From the NCBI RefSeq assembly GCF_000576635.1, contig NZ_AVFL01000007.1, forward strand, positions 220,169 to 284,168: a stretch of DNA of 64,000 bases, given 5' to 3'. Of the stretch, positions 9,689 to 18,512 are shown one piece after another (position 1 is the first letter of the stretch; every line of letters begins with the position of its first letter). Below the pieces are notes generated by a model that saw only the letters and a program-made list of their open reading frames with translations, did not search any database and was not told the DNA's origin. This DNA is from Skermanella stibiiresistens SB22. Lineage in GTDB: Bacteria; Pseudomonadota; Alphaproteobacteria; Azospirillales; Azospirillaceae. Made by a program: the position numbers and the translations under genes.

Positions 9689-10846
9689 ATGTCGAACGAA
9701 ACACCCGCCGCCCAGAAGATCACCGGCCAGAAAATAGCCGCTGAAAAGATCGCAGTCGTCCTGTTCAATCTTGGAGGCCCTGATAGCCGCGAGGCCGTCC
9801 GGCCTTTCCTGTTCAATCTGTTCAACGACCCGGCGATTCTCCGCATTCCCGGGTTGTTCCGGACGCCGCTCGCCCACTTCCTGGCGAAGCGCCGGGCCAA
9901 GCCGGCGGGTGAGATCTACGAGATCCTGGGCGGCAAGTCGCCGTTGCTGGAGAACACCGAGGCGCAGGCACAGGCGCTGCAAGCGGCGCTCGGCGACCTT
10001 GGGCAGGTCAGGACCTTCATCGCGATGCGCTATTGGCATCCGATGAGCGACGAGACGGCCCAGCGGGTGCGCGAGTTCGATCCCGACCGGATCGTGCTGC
10101 TGCCGCTTTATCCCCAGTTTTCGACCACCACCACCGCGTCGTCGGAGAAGGTCTGGTTCCAGTCGGCCAAGGCCGCCGGGATCGACAAGCCGACGGTGAC
10201 GGTCTGCTGCTATCCGACCGAGCCGGGCTTCATCAAATCGGCCGCCAAGCTGATCCGGGCGGGGATCGAGGACGCGGGCGCCGCCGGCCATGGCAAGCCG
10301 CGCGTTCTGTTCTCGTCCCACGGCTTGCCGAAGAAGGTGGTCAAGGGCGGCGATCCGTATCAGTGGCAGTGCGAACGCACCGCCGAGGCGATCGTCCGCG
10401 AGTTGGACATCCCCGGTCTCGACTGGGTCAGCTGCTATCAGAGCCGGGTCGGACCGCTGGAGTGGATCGGGCCCTCGACCGACGCGGAGATCGAGCGGGC
10501 CGGGACCGACGGCGTGCCCCTGGTCGTGGTGCCGATCGCCTTCGTCTCGGAACATTCGGAAACCCTGGTCGAGATCGAGGTCGAGTACCGCGAGTTGGCC
10601 CACGAGAAGGGGGTTCCCCATTTCGTCCGGGTGCCGACCGTGGGTGTCGAGGACGCCTTCATCCAGGGTCTCGCCGGCCTTGTGCGCCAAGCCGTTGGGG
10701 GCGAGGTCGCGATGTGCTCCCAGGCGGGTGGTAGGATCTGTCCCGATGGCTTCCAGGGTTGCCCGCTGAGGGCCGGTCAGGCGAACAACCGGCAGGCGCC
10801 GACCACGGCGTCCACCCAGCCCAAGCGGCCGATGGCCGCCGAGTAG
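9689..10846 (+). CDS. hemH: Ferrochelatase
   Basis: 385 residues. HemH inserts Fe2+ into protoporphyrin IX at the membrane. Seen: N-terminal VVLFNLGGPDS, catalytic His211 in SSHGLP, and a C-terminal segment with Cys residues spaced C-x7-C-x6-C. Family knowledge: ferrochelatases of Caulobacter and some other bacteria carry a 2Fe-2S cluster held partly by C-terminal cysteines, so this protein may too. The last ~25 residues are polar, Gln/Pro-rich and not conserved. The stop lies three bases before the hemJ start. Confidence 0.95.
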   Translation: MSNETPAAQKITGQKIAAEKIAVVLFNLGGPDSREAVRPFLFNLFNDPAILRIPGLFRTPLAHFLAKRRAKPAGEIYEILGGKSPLLENTEAQAQALQAALGDLGQVRTFIAMRYWHPMSDETAQRVREFDPDRIVLLPLYPQFSTTTTASSEKVWFQSAKAAGIDKPTVTVCCYPTEPGFIKSAAKLIRAGIEDAGAAGHGKPRVLFSSHGLPKKVVKGGDPYQWQCERTAEAIVRELDIPGLDWVSCYQSRVGPLEWIGPSTDAEIERAGTDGVPLVVVPIAFVSEHSETLVEIEVEYRELAHEKGVPHFVRVPTVGVEDAFIQGLAGLVRQAVGGEVAMCSQAGGRICPDGFQGCPLRAGQANNRQAPTTASTQPKRPMAAE

Positions 10847-10849
10847 GCC

Positions 10850-11284
10850 ATGGGAAACCTGTACGATTGGGTCAAGGCGCTCCACGTCATCAGCATCATC
10901 GCCTGGATGGCGGGGCTGCTGTACCTGCCGCGCCTGTTCGTCTACCACTGCGAGGCGGCCGCCGGGTCGGCCACGTCCGAGACGCTGAAGGTGATGGAGC
11001 GCAGGTTGCTGCGCGCCATCATGAACCCGGCGATGATCGCGTCCTACGTGTTCGGCATCTGGATGCTGGCGTTGAACCCCGGCTGGTTTCAGTCGGGCTG
11101 GATCCACGCCAAGCTGGCCCTGGTCATCGGCCTGACCGGCGTCCACATGATGATGGCGGGATGGCGCCGGAAGTTCGCCGAGGACCGCAACCAGCGGCCC
11201 CAGCGCTTCTTCCGCGTCATGAACGAGGTGCCGACCCTGCTGATGATCGGCATCGTCATCCTGGTGATCGTCAAGCCTTTCTAA
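10850..11284 (+). CDS. hemJ: Protoporphyrinogen IX oxidase, HemJ type
   Basis: 144 residues with four predicted membrane helices. HemJ is the oxygen-independent protoporphyrinogen oxidase found in most alphaproteobacteria that lack hemG and hemY. Seen: WVKALHVISIIAWMAGLLYLPR opens the protein, with the conserved His12, followed by a second helix with W and P motifs characteristic of the UPF0093 family. The gene completes hemE-hemH-hemJ, the last steps of haem synthesis in order of chromosomal position though not of reaction. Its 3' end overlaps the convergent P-type ATPase gene by 14 bases. Confidence 0.9.
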   Translation: MGNLYDWVKALHVISIIAWMAGLLYLPRLFVYHCEAAAGSATSETLKVMERRLLRAIMNPAMIASYVFGIWMLALNPGWFQSGWIHAKLALVIGLTGVHMMMAGWRRKFAEDRNQRPQRFFRVMNEVPTLLMIGIVILVIVKPF

Positions 11285-14057
11285 GCCGCCGTTCGATCCC
11301 CCGCCGCCTGATCCGCGACGCCACCGCCTTCTCGGCCTCGACCACCAGGAACGTCGCGAGCCCGAAACCGGCCAGGATCGCCCAGTCGTCCGCGTCGATG
11401 GCGGCGGTGCCGAACAGGCGCTGCATCGGTGGCAGGTAGGTGAAGGCCAGCTGGAGAACCAGGCATAGGGCGATCGAGATCAGGACCGGGCGGCTGCCCA
11501 GGATGCCGTCGGCGCTGATCACCGGGTTCATGATCGCCCGCGCGTTCCACAGGTAGAAGATCTCGCCGACCACGAGCGAGTTGACCGCGACGGTGCGGGC
11601 CTGCTCCAGCGGGGCGCCGCTGGCCTCCAGCCACAGGAACAGCCCGAAGGCGGGCACCATCAGCAGCACCATGACGAACAGGATGCGCCAGACCATGTAG
11701 CCGGTCAGGATGCCCTCGCGGGGTGGCCGCGGTGGCCGGCGCATGATGTCCCGCTCGCCCGGTTCGAAGGCCAGCGCCAGACCCAGCGTCACGGCGCTGA
11801 TCATGTTGACCCACAGGATCTGCACGGGGGTGATCGGCAACGCCGTGCCGGCGACGATCGCCACCAGGATTATCAGCGCCTGCGCCGCGTTGGTCGGCAG
11901 CAGGAACAGCACCGTCTTCCGCAGGTTGTCGTAGACCGTCCGGCCCTCCGCCACGGCGCGGGCGATCGAGGCGAAGTTGTCGTCGGCCAACACCATGGCG
12001 GCGGCCTCCTTGGCGGCCTCGGTCCCCTTGTTGCCCATGGCGATTCCGACATCGGCGCGTTTGAGGGCCGGCGCGTCGTTGACGCCGTCGCCCGTCATGG
12101 CGATGGTGGCGCCTGTCGACTGGAGGGCCTCGACCAGCCGCAGCTTATGCTCGGGCGTGGTGCGGGCGAAGATGTCGGTGGCCAAGGCCGCTTCCCGGAA
12201 CTCCCCGTCGTCGAGCCGGTCGAGGTCGCGCCCGGTCAGCACCGGACCGCCGCCCAGGCCGAAGGCGGAGCCTATGGCGCCCGCCGTCAGCGCGTGGTCT
12301 CCGGTGATCATCTTGACCTGGATGCCGGCGGCGGCGCAGTCCCTGACCGCCTCGATCGCCTCCTGGCGTGGCGGGTCGATCAGCCCGACCAGTCCCAGCA
12401 GGATCAGGCCGCTGGTGACATCCTCGAAGCCCAGCGTCGATTGGTCCGGGGTCGCGGCCCGCTCGGCGATGGCGAGCACGCGCTGGCCGCGCGTCGCCAT
12501 GGTCTCGATCCTCCGATGCCACTCGGCGGCGTCGATCGGGGCGTCGCCGTTCCCGCGCCGTTCCAGCGCCGACATCTCGATCACCCGCTCCGGGGCGCCC
12601 TTGACCAGGAAGCGCCGGGCTCCGTCGGCGCCGCCATGCAGCGTCGCCATGAACTTGTGGTCCGATTCGAAGGGGATCACGTCGAGCCGGGGTGCCGCGT
12701 GGTTCTCCGTCCCGCGATCCAGACCGGCCTTCAGCGCCAGCGTCACGAGGGCGCCGTCGGTCGGATCGCCCTCCAGCCGCCACCCGCCGTCCTGGTTAAG
12801 GCCGTCCTGTTTCAAGATGGCGGCGTCGTTGCAAAGCAGCGCGGCGCGGGCCAAATCCATCAGCACCGGGTCGTCGGTGGGATTAGTGACGGCGCCGCTC
12901 ACCTTGAAGGAACCAACCGGCTCGTAGCCGGTGCCGTCGACCTCGTAGGCGCCGTCGGCGGTCATGACGTCGCGCACGGTCAGCTCGTTGCGCGTCAGGG
13001 TGCCGGTCTTGTCGGAGCAGATCACGCTGACGGCCCCCAGCGTCTCCACGGCGGGCAGGCGGCGTATGATCGCGTTGCGCCGCGCCATGCGGGTGACGCC
13101 GATCGCCATCGTGATCGTCATGACGGCGGGCAAACCCTCCGGTATGGCCGCCACCGCGATGCCGACCGCCGCCATGAACATCTCGGTGACCGCGAAACTC
13201 CGGAGCCAGACGCCGACGGCGAAGGCCAACGCCGCCAGCGCCAGGATGCCGAAGGTCAGCCAACGGCCGAACGTGGCCATCTGGGCCAGCAGCGGCGTGG
13301 TCAGCGTCTCGACGCCGGCGATCAGGGTGCTGATCCGGCCGATCTCCGTCCCGTCACCCGTGCCGATCACAAGCCCCGTGCCCTGCCCCACCGTGACCAG
13401 CGTGCCGGAGAACGCCGACGGCGTCCTGTCCCCCAAGCTAGAATCGGCCGCCACCGGTTCGATCGACTTGACCACCGGCACCGATTCGCCGGTCAGCGCC
13501 GACTCCTGGATCTGGAGGTTGCGGACGGCGATCAGGCGCAGGTCGGCCGGCACCTTGTCGCCCGAGCAGAGCAGGACCAGGTCGCCGGGGACGAGATCCT
13601 CGGCCGGGATGGTCGCGCGTTCGCCGTCGCGGATCACCGTGGCGTTGAGCGACAGCATGTCGCGGATGGCGTTCAGCGCCTGTTCCGCCTTGCCCTCCTG
13701 GATGAAGCCGATCAGGGCGTTGATCACCACCACACCCACGATGACGGCGGCGTCGACCACCTCGCCCAGGGCGGCACTGACGATGGCCGCCGCGACGAGG
13801 ACCAGGATCAGGATGTTGTTGAACTGCGCCAGGAACCGCGCCAGGGGGCCGCGACGGGCCGGCGGCGTCAGCCGATTGGGACCATGCCTCGCCAGCCTGA
13901 CGGCGGCTTCCCGTCCACCGAGGCCGCCTTCGCCGGTGCCCAATCGGACCAGGGCCTCGCTGGCATCGACGGCGTGCCAGGACACATCCACGTCGGTGTC
14001 GGCGCCCTCGCGATCATCGCCGATGCCGGCCGTCGCCGGTCTTCCCATGACGGTCAT
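11271..14057 (-). CDS. P2-type cation-transporting ATPase
   Basis: 928 residues. Seen: N-terminal cation-ATPase domain with GPNRL, actuator motif LTGESVP near 175, PEGLP in M4, phosphorylated Asp349 in DKTGTLT, hinge GDGVNDAPALK, and a C-terminal set of helices M5-M10. This layout is the P2A/PacL-MgtA family. In M6 the NxxTD calcium-binding motif of SERCA reads NMISA, so the acidic ligand appears absent by eye; Ca2+ specificity is therefore doubtful, and Mg2+, Na+ or another cation is possible. It lies between hemJ and rho on the opposite strand and is not part of the standard origin block, so it was probably inserted there. Confidence 0.85.
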   Translation of the reverse strand: MTVMGRPATAGIGDDREGADTDVDVSWHAVDASEALVRLGTGEGGLGGREAAVRLARHGPNRLTPPARRGPLARFLAQFNNILILVLVAAAIVSAALGEVVDAAVIVGVVVINALIGFIQEGKAEQALNAIRDMLSLNATVIRDGERATIPAEDLVPGDLVLLCSGDKVPADLRLIAVRNLQIQESALTGESVPVVKSIEPVAADSSLGDRTPSAFSGTLVTVGQGTGLVIGTGDGTEIGRISTLIAGVETLTTPLLAQMATFGRWLTFGILALAALAFAVGVWLRSFAVTEMFMAAVGIAVAAIPEGLPAVMTITMAIGVTRMARRNAIIRRLPAVETLGAVSVICSDKTGTLTRNELTVRDVMTADGAYEVDGTGYEPVGSFKVSGAVTNPTDDPVLMDLARAALLCNDAAILKQDGLNQDGGWRLEGDPTDGALVTLALKAGLDRGTENHAAPRLDVIPFESDHKFMATLHGGADGARRFLVKGAPERVIEMSALERRGNGDAPIDAAEWHRRIETMATRGQRVLAIAERAATPDQSTLGFEDVTSGLILLGLVGLIDPPRQEAIEAVRDCAAAGIQVKMITGDHALTAGAIGSAFGLGGGPVLTGRDLDRLDDGEFREAALATDIFARTTPEHKLRLVEALQSTGATIAMTGDGVNDAPALKRADVGIAMGNKGTEAAKEAAAMVLADDNFASIARAVAEGRTVYDNLRKTVLFLLPTNAAQALIILVAIVAGTALPITPVQILWVNMISAVTLGLALAFEPGERDIMRRPPRPPREGILTGYMVWRILFVMVLLMVPAFGLFLWLEASGAPLEQARTVAVNSLVVGEIFYLWNARAIMNPVISADGILGSRPVLISIALCLVLQLAFTYLPPMQRLFGTAAIDADDWAILAGFGLATFLVVEAEKAVASRIRRRGIERRLRKA

Positions 14058-14422
14058 GATGTCCCCACCCCCTGTTGACCCTGATCCCGAGTTGTGTTCC
14101 GACCAGGGGATTCGCGAGGATCATTGTGGGGAGTGGAGCCCGCAGCGACAACTGGCCGCAGCGACAGCCAGACGTATGGGCGCGCATACAGGTGGCCTAT
14201 CCTCGGATATAGCGCTTCGGTACAGTTCCGGTTTCGTTTGACTTGTCAATCCGGCTCGTATAACTATCTTCTCATCAGACGGCCCAATCCCGAGAATTCC
14301 ATCATATTCTCGAGCGCCCCTCCCGGGGATGCTCCGACGGCCGATAGCCTCTCTCAGCCGCGCCGCCTATTTCCCTCCGCGCCCGGCATGCAAATGCCGC
14401 TTCCGTCCCCCACAGGCTCCCG
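14058..14422. promoter_or_regulatory. Divergent intergenic region, rho leader and ATPase promoter
   Basis: 365 bases without a gene. Seen: a possible rho promoter with TTGACT at 14238-14243 and TATAAC at 14259-14264, spacer only 15 bases (17 if the -10 is read as TAACTA at 14261). Downstream an inverted repeat CGAGAAT/ATTCTCG (14291-14297 and 14306-14312) would form a hairpin in the rho leader. Family knowledge: rho is autoregulated through its leader in other bacteria. The ATPase promoter was not located. Confidence 0.4.
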
Positions 14423-15679
14423 ATGAACCTCCAAGAGTTGAAATGTAAGACGCCTGCCGAGCTATTGGCGTTCGCTGAAGAATTGCAGATCGAGAACGCC
14501 AGTACCTTGCGCAAGCAGGACATGATGTTCGCCATCCTGAAGCAGCTCGCCGAGAACGAGGTGCCGATCTTCGGTGATGGTGTGCTGGAGATCCTCCAGG
14601 ACGGCTTCGGCTTCCTCCGCTCGCCGGAATCCAATTACCTTCCCGGTCCGGACGACATCTATGTCAGTCCAAGCCAGGTGCGGCGCTTCGGCCTGCGCAC
14701 CGGCGACACGGTCGAGGGCCAGATCCGGGCACCCAAGGATGGCGAGCGCTATTTCGCGCTGCTCAAGGTCAACACGATCAATTTCGACAGCCCGGACAAG
14801 GTCCGGCATCGGATCAACTTCGACAACCTGACCCCGCTCTATCCGGAGGAGCGGCTGAATATGGAAATCGAGGATCCGACCAAGAAGAACTTCACCGGCC
14901 GGATCATCGATCTGGTGGTTCCCCTGGGCAAGGGGCAGCGCGCTCTGGTCGTGGCGCCGCCGCGCACCGGCAAGACGGTGATGCTCCAGAACATCGCCCA
15001 CTCGATCGCGCAGAATCACCCCGAGGTGTATCTGATTGTCCTGCTGATCGACGAGCGGCCCGAGGAAGTGACCGACATGGCCCGCAGCGTGCGCGGCGAG
15101 GTCGTCAGCTCCACCTTCGACGAGCCGGCTGCCCGTCACGTCCAGGTCGCCGAGATGGTGATCGAGAAGGCCAAGCGGCTGGTCGAGCACAAGCGCGACG
15201 TCGTCATCCTGCTGGACAGCATCACCCGCTTGGCGCGCGCCTACAACACGGTCGTCCCCAGCTCCGGCAAGGTGCTGACCGGCGGTGTCGACGCCAACGC
15301 GCTGCAGCGTCCCAAGCGCTTCTTCGGCGCCGCCCGCAACATCGAGGAAGGCGGCTCGCTGACCATCATCGCCACCGCGCTGATCGACACCGGATCGCGC
15401 ATGGACGAGGTGATCTTCGAGGAGTTCAAGGGTACCGGCAACTCCGAGATCATCCTGGACCGCAAGATCAGCGACAAGCGGACCTTCCCGGCGATCGACA
15501 TCACCAAGTCGGGCACCCGCAAGGAGGAGCTGCTGGTCGACAAGGGCACCATCTCCAAGATGTGGGTCCTGCGCCGCATCCTGATGCCGATGGGTGTGAC
15601 CGACTCGGTCGATTTCCTGTTGGACAAGCTGAAGCACACCAAGAGCAATTCCGAGTTCTTCGACTCGATGAACCAGTAG
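14423..15679 (+). CDS. rho: Transcription termination factor Rho
   Basis: 418 residues, full length. Rho is the hexameric RNA-binding ATPase that terminates transcription. Seen: an N-terminal SAP-like helical domain ([15 protein letters not shown]), the cold-shock OB fold with GFGFLRSPE (RNP-type primary RNA site), Walker A PPRTGKT near 179-185, Walker [12 protein letters not shown]-loop and R-loop region, and the near-terminal [10 protein letters not shown] clear intrinsic terminator follows. The gene is part of the origin-proximal block. Confidence 0.97.
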   Translation: MNLQELKCKTPAELLAFAEELQIENASTLRKQDMMFAILKQLAENEVPIFGDGVLEILQDGFGFLRSPESNYLPGPDDIYVSPSQVRRFGLRTGDTVEGQIRAPKDGERYFALLKVNTINFDSPDKVRHRINFDNLTPLYPEERLNMEIEDPTKKNFTGRIIDLVVPLGKGQRALVVAPPRTGKTVMLQNIAHSIAQNHPEVYLIVLLIDERPEEVTDMARSVRGEVVSSTFDEPAARHVQVAEMVIEKAKRLVEHKRDVVILLDSITRLARAYNTVVPSSGKVLTGGVDANALQRPKRFFGAARNIEEGGSLTIIATALIDTGSRMDEVIFEEFKGTGNSEIILDRKISDKRTFPAIDITKSGTRKEELLVDKGTISKMWVLRRILMPMGVTDSVDFLLDKLKHTKSNSEFFDSMNQ

Positions 15680-15697
15680 ACGGTTCGCAGTCAAACT

Positions 15698-15745
15698 AAA
15701 AAAGCCTTCGCCTCTCTCCGTCAGGAGGAGGCGAAGGCTTTTTTA
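15698..15745. terminator. Rho-independent terminator between rho and secB
   Basis: A 17-base perfect stem (AAAAAAGCCTTCGCCTC at 15698 paired with 15728-15744) with a 13-base loop and A- and T-runs on both sides. It can terminate the plus-strand rho transcript and the convergent minus-strand secB transcript. Confidence 0.9.
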
Positions 15746-15798
15746 TTTTCGGATGTTCGCCGGTGGATACTTGATCCAGACCGGCGATCCCTTGGTGA

Positions 15799-16272
15799 TC
15801 AGGCGGTGGTCGAGGTCGGGGCGGTCTGGCGGCGGTACAGGTCGCTGAAGTCGATCGGGTTGATCATCAGCGGCGGATAGCCACCATCGCGGGTGGCGTC
15901 GGCGATGATCGCGCGGGCGAACGGGAACAGCAGGCGGGGACCCTCGATCAGCAGCACCGGGCGGATATGCTCGTCCGCGAGTCCCTGCAGCGTCATCAGG
16001 CCGGCATAGGACAGCTCGACCAGGAAGGCGGTGTTCTCGCCGACCTTGGCCTCGCAGCGCATCTCGAGGACGACCTCGTAAAGCGTGTCGCCGACTTGCT
16101 GGCTGCGGACATCGACGCCGACCGAAACCTGCGGGGCCGGCTGGCCGGGCAGCAGGGTCTGCGGCGCGTTCGGGTTCTCGAACGAGAAATCCTTGACGTA
16201 TTGGGCGTTGATGACGATCGGCAGGGCGGTCGGGGTCGGGCGGGTCTGGTCGGCGCCGTTCTGGTCGGACAT
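15799..16272 (-). CDS. secB: Protein-export chaperone SecB
   Basis: 157 residues from the ATG at 16272, which has AGGAG eight bases upstream; the frame extends to 16338 without a better start. SecB is a tetrameric cytosolic chaperone that keeps preproteins unfolded and delivers them to SecA. Seen: INAQYVKDFSFENPNAP near the start, the alphaproteobacterial form of the family signature, and the conserved FPFARAIIADATRDGGYPPL near the C-terminus. secB next to fxsA and timA is a conserved alphaproteobacterial neighbourhood. Confidence 0.95.
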   Translation of the reverse strand: MSDQNGADQTRPTPTALPIVINAQYVKDFSFENPNAPQTLLPGQPAPQVSVGVDVRSQQVGDTLYEVVLEMRCEAKVGENTAFLVELSYAGLMTLQGLADEHIRPVLLIEGPRLLFPFARAIIADATRDGGYPPLMINPIDFSDLYRRQTAPTSTTA

Positions 16273-16388
16273 GGTGGGCTCCTGTGTTTGGGCGCGTTTT
16301 GTTGCCGCTGTGGCTAGCACGGAAACCCGGCTGTCCACAACGGCGCGTCACACTGGATTCGCCGACCGGCCGCCGGGAACCCGTCTCG

Positions 16389-16946
16389 TCAAGGCTTGAT
16401 TTTGGCGAAGTCCGGCGCCGGGTCCGATTTGGGGTTGAACTCGACCAGGGCGCAGTTGGTGACTTCCTGCCCGGTCATGGCGCGGATGAAGCCCCAATGG
16501 CTGACCACGCCGACATGGGCGGCGTCATCCATCCCGGCCGCGATGGCGCGGAACTCGGCGGCGCGCATCGTGACGCCATCCTCGCTGTCCTCCCGCTCCG
16601 GCCACCAGATCTCCGGCACATGGTCGAACTCCAGATGGGGCCAGCGCTTCTCCAACTCCGATCGGGGCGACCCGATGTCGCACATGAAGAACGCGTGCTC
16701 GCCCAGGATTGGCTGGACCTCGATCGGCAGTTCCAGGATCTCCGCGATGATCGACGCGGTCTGGAGGGCGCGCGTGTAGGGGCTGGCGATCAGGCGTCTC
16801 AGCCCGCGCTCCGACAGCTCCGTCGCGGCGGCGAGCGCCTGGGTGCGGCCAAGGTCGGTCAGGCCGGGATCGACCAAGCCGGGGTCGACCCGTTCGATCG
16901 CGAAGGCGGCGTTGAATTCGGACTGGCCGTGGCGGATCAGGATCAT
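16389..16946 (-). CDS. Histidine phosphatase family protein
   Basis: 185 residues, phosphoglycerate-mutase-like fold. Seen: RHG at residues 5-7 (phosphorylated His6), SPYTRALQTA with the second Arg, and a late VSHWGF with the second catalytic His. It may be a broad phosphatase (SixA/CobC/PhoE type). The typical downstream Glu region is divergent. It lies between fxsA and secB on the minus strand. Substrate unknown. Confidence 0.85.
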   Translation of the reverse strand: MILIRHGQSEFNAAFAIERVDPGLVDPGLTDLGRTQALAAATELSERGLRRLIASPYTRALQTASIIAEILELPIEVQPILGEHAFFMCDIGSPRSELEKRWPHLEFDHVPEIWWPEREDSEDGVTMRAAEFRAIAAGMDDAAHVGVVSHWGFIRAMTGQEVTNCALVEFNPKSDPAPDFAKIKP

Positions 16947-16984
16947 CGTTCTGCTTATCGGCTGCGGGATTTGACGTGTGGGAC

Positions 16985-17545
16985 TTAGCGATTGTGGGGA
17001 GGACGCCAGCGGCTGTCGGGCGGCGGCAGGTCCGTGGTGGGTCCAGCGCCAGGGTTGGAAGCGCCAGGGCCGGACTCATCGGGCGTCACGTCCCGGAATT
17101 CCGCGTCGATCACGCCGGGGGGCGGCCTGGAGCCCCGGCTGAACGGGCCGCCGGGGCCGACCTCCGCGCCATCCACGAAGACCCGCATCTCGCCCCGCTT
17201 CCGCAGGACTCCGACCATTCGCCCGCGGAGGAAACGGCGGAAGGCCGGGATGAACAGCAGCGCTCCGAAGACGTCGGTGACGAAACCCGGGGTCAGCAGC
17301 AGGACGCCGGCGGCGACCAGGCAGAAGCCGTCGAACACCTCGGCCACCGGCGGTTCGTTGCGGGCCAGGCTCTCGCGGGCCCGCTGGGCCACCGCGAATC
17401 CCTGATGGCGGAGCAAGGCGATACCTCCGAAGGCGGTCAGGAGGATCAACGCAAGGGTCTGCCACAATCCGATCAGGCCACCAACCTTGATGAACACGGC
17501 AATTTCGATGATCGGAAGCAGGATGATTGCGAGTAGGATGTACAT
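16985..17545 (-). CDS. fxsA: FxsA family membrane protein
   Basis: 186 residues. Seen: three to four hydrophobic segments in the first ~110 residues (LLAIILLPIIEIAVFIKVG, then LALILLTAFGGIALLRHQG, then a third with LLLTPGFVTD), the classic FxsA signature, followed by a polar, Pro/Gly-rich tail. Family knowledge: E. coli FxsA interferes with exclusion of phage T7 by the F plasmid; its normal role in the inner membrane is unclear. It diverges from timA across a 176-base promoter region with repeated GTACA motifs. Confidence 0.88.
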   Translation of the reverse strand: MYILLAIILLPIIEIAVFIKVGGLIGLWQTLALILLTAFGGIALLRHQGFAVAQRARESLARNEPPVAEVFDGFCLVAAGVLLLTPGFVTDVFGALLFIPAFRRFLRGRMVGVLRKRGEMRVFVDGAEVGPGGPFSRGSRPPPGVIDAEFRDVTPDESGPGASNPGAGPTTDLPPPDSRWRPPHNR

Positions 17546-17721
17546 GCGTGTCCTTGCTCTTTCCAGGGTAACGGCCTATCTACGAAAAGAGGCGTTTGTC
17601 GAAACCGGTACAGGATACCCGTACAGGCGTTCGGCTGACACCGTACACATACGCTCTTCACGCGGTACAGTTAATACACGCCCGGCTGACGGTCTAGGGC
17701 GAACCGACCAGGACATGTTCA
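17546..17721. promoter_or_regulatory. fxsA/timA divergent promoter region with repeated GTACA motifs
   Basis: Four copies of the core GTACA occur on the plus strand at 17608, 17621, 17643 and 17665, the last three exactly 22 bases apart, flanked by G/C-rich bases. Spacing of about two helical turns would fit a dimeric or cooperatively binding regulator. No regulator is identified. Confidence 0.3.
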
Positions 17722-18426
17722 ATGGGCGAGGGGTTTTATTTCATCGATATCCTGATTTTCGCCATGATCGCGGCCTTTCTGGTGTATCGGCTGCGCGGCG
17801 TTTTGGGCCGGCGCAACGGTGAGGAGCGTCAGCGTCCCAATCCGTACTCTCCCAGGACAGGCCAGGAGGGTGGAGACAACGTGGTGACCCTGCCGGATCG
17901 CGGGGTGGACCGGGGTGCCGACCGGGGGCGCGCTCCCGTCGATGTCGTTCCGCCGGCGCCGGACGAGCCCTATTCGCTCGCGGCCGGGGTCGCCCACATC
18001 CAGACCGCCGATCCGACCTTCGAGGAGAAATCCTTCGTCCAGGGTGGCCGCGCCGCGTTCGAGATGATCGTGACGGCCTTCGCCCATGGCGATACGCCGA
18101 CCCTGCGTCCGCTGCTGAGCGACGATGTCTATGACAACTTCGCCGCCGCCATCCGGTCCCGGCAGGCCGCCGGCGAGTCGCTGGAGACCCAGGTGGTCGC
18201 CATCCGCGACGCCGACGTGATCGAGGCCCGGATGGAGGGCAGGACCGCTTTCGTGACGATCAAGTTCGTCAGCGAGCAGATCAACGTGACGCGGGACAAG
18301 ACCGGCGCCGTGATCGAAGGCGATCCCGAACAGCCGCTGGAGGTGGTCGATATCTGGACCTTCGCGCGCAACACCCGCTCCCGCAATCCCAACTGGACCC
18401 TGATCGAGACCCGCGTCCCGAACTGA
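17722..18426 (+). CDS. timA: Tim44/TimA family membrane-associated adaptor
   Basis: 234 residues. Seen: one N-terminal hydrophobic helix (FIDILIFAMIAAFLVYRLR), a polar low-complexity linker at ~30-80, and a C-terminal Tim44-like domain (FVQGGRAAFEMIVTAFAHGD to the C-terminus). Family knowledge: alphaproteobacterial TimA is the bacterial relative of mitochondrial Tim44 and is membrane bound, with unclear function in protein insertion or quality control. The fxsA-timA-mltA-smr order near secB is conserved in the class. Confidence 0.88.
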   Translation: MGEGFYFIDILIFAMIAAFLVYRLRGVLGRRNGEERQRPNPYSPRTGQEGGDNVVTLPDRGVDRGADRGRAPVDVVPPAPDEPYSLAAGVAHIQTADPTFEEKSFVQGGRAAFEMIVTAFAHGDTPTLRPLLSDDVYDNFAAAIRSRQAAGESLETQVVAIRDADVIEARMEGRTAFVTIKFVSEQINVTRDKTGAVIEGDPEQPLEVVDIWTFARNTRSRNPNWTLIETRVPN

Positions 18427-18512
18427 TCGCGTGTCGATCGACCGTCCCTCCGTGACATGAGGGACGCCGGGTCCGAGCTTGGCCGGATGTTTCGCTTTTC
18501 CATGACTGGCCC

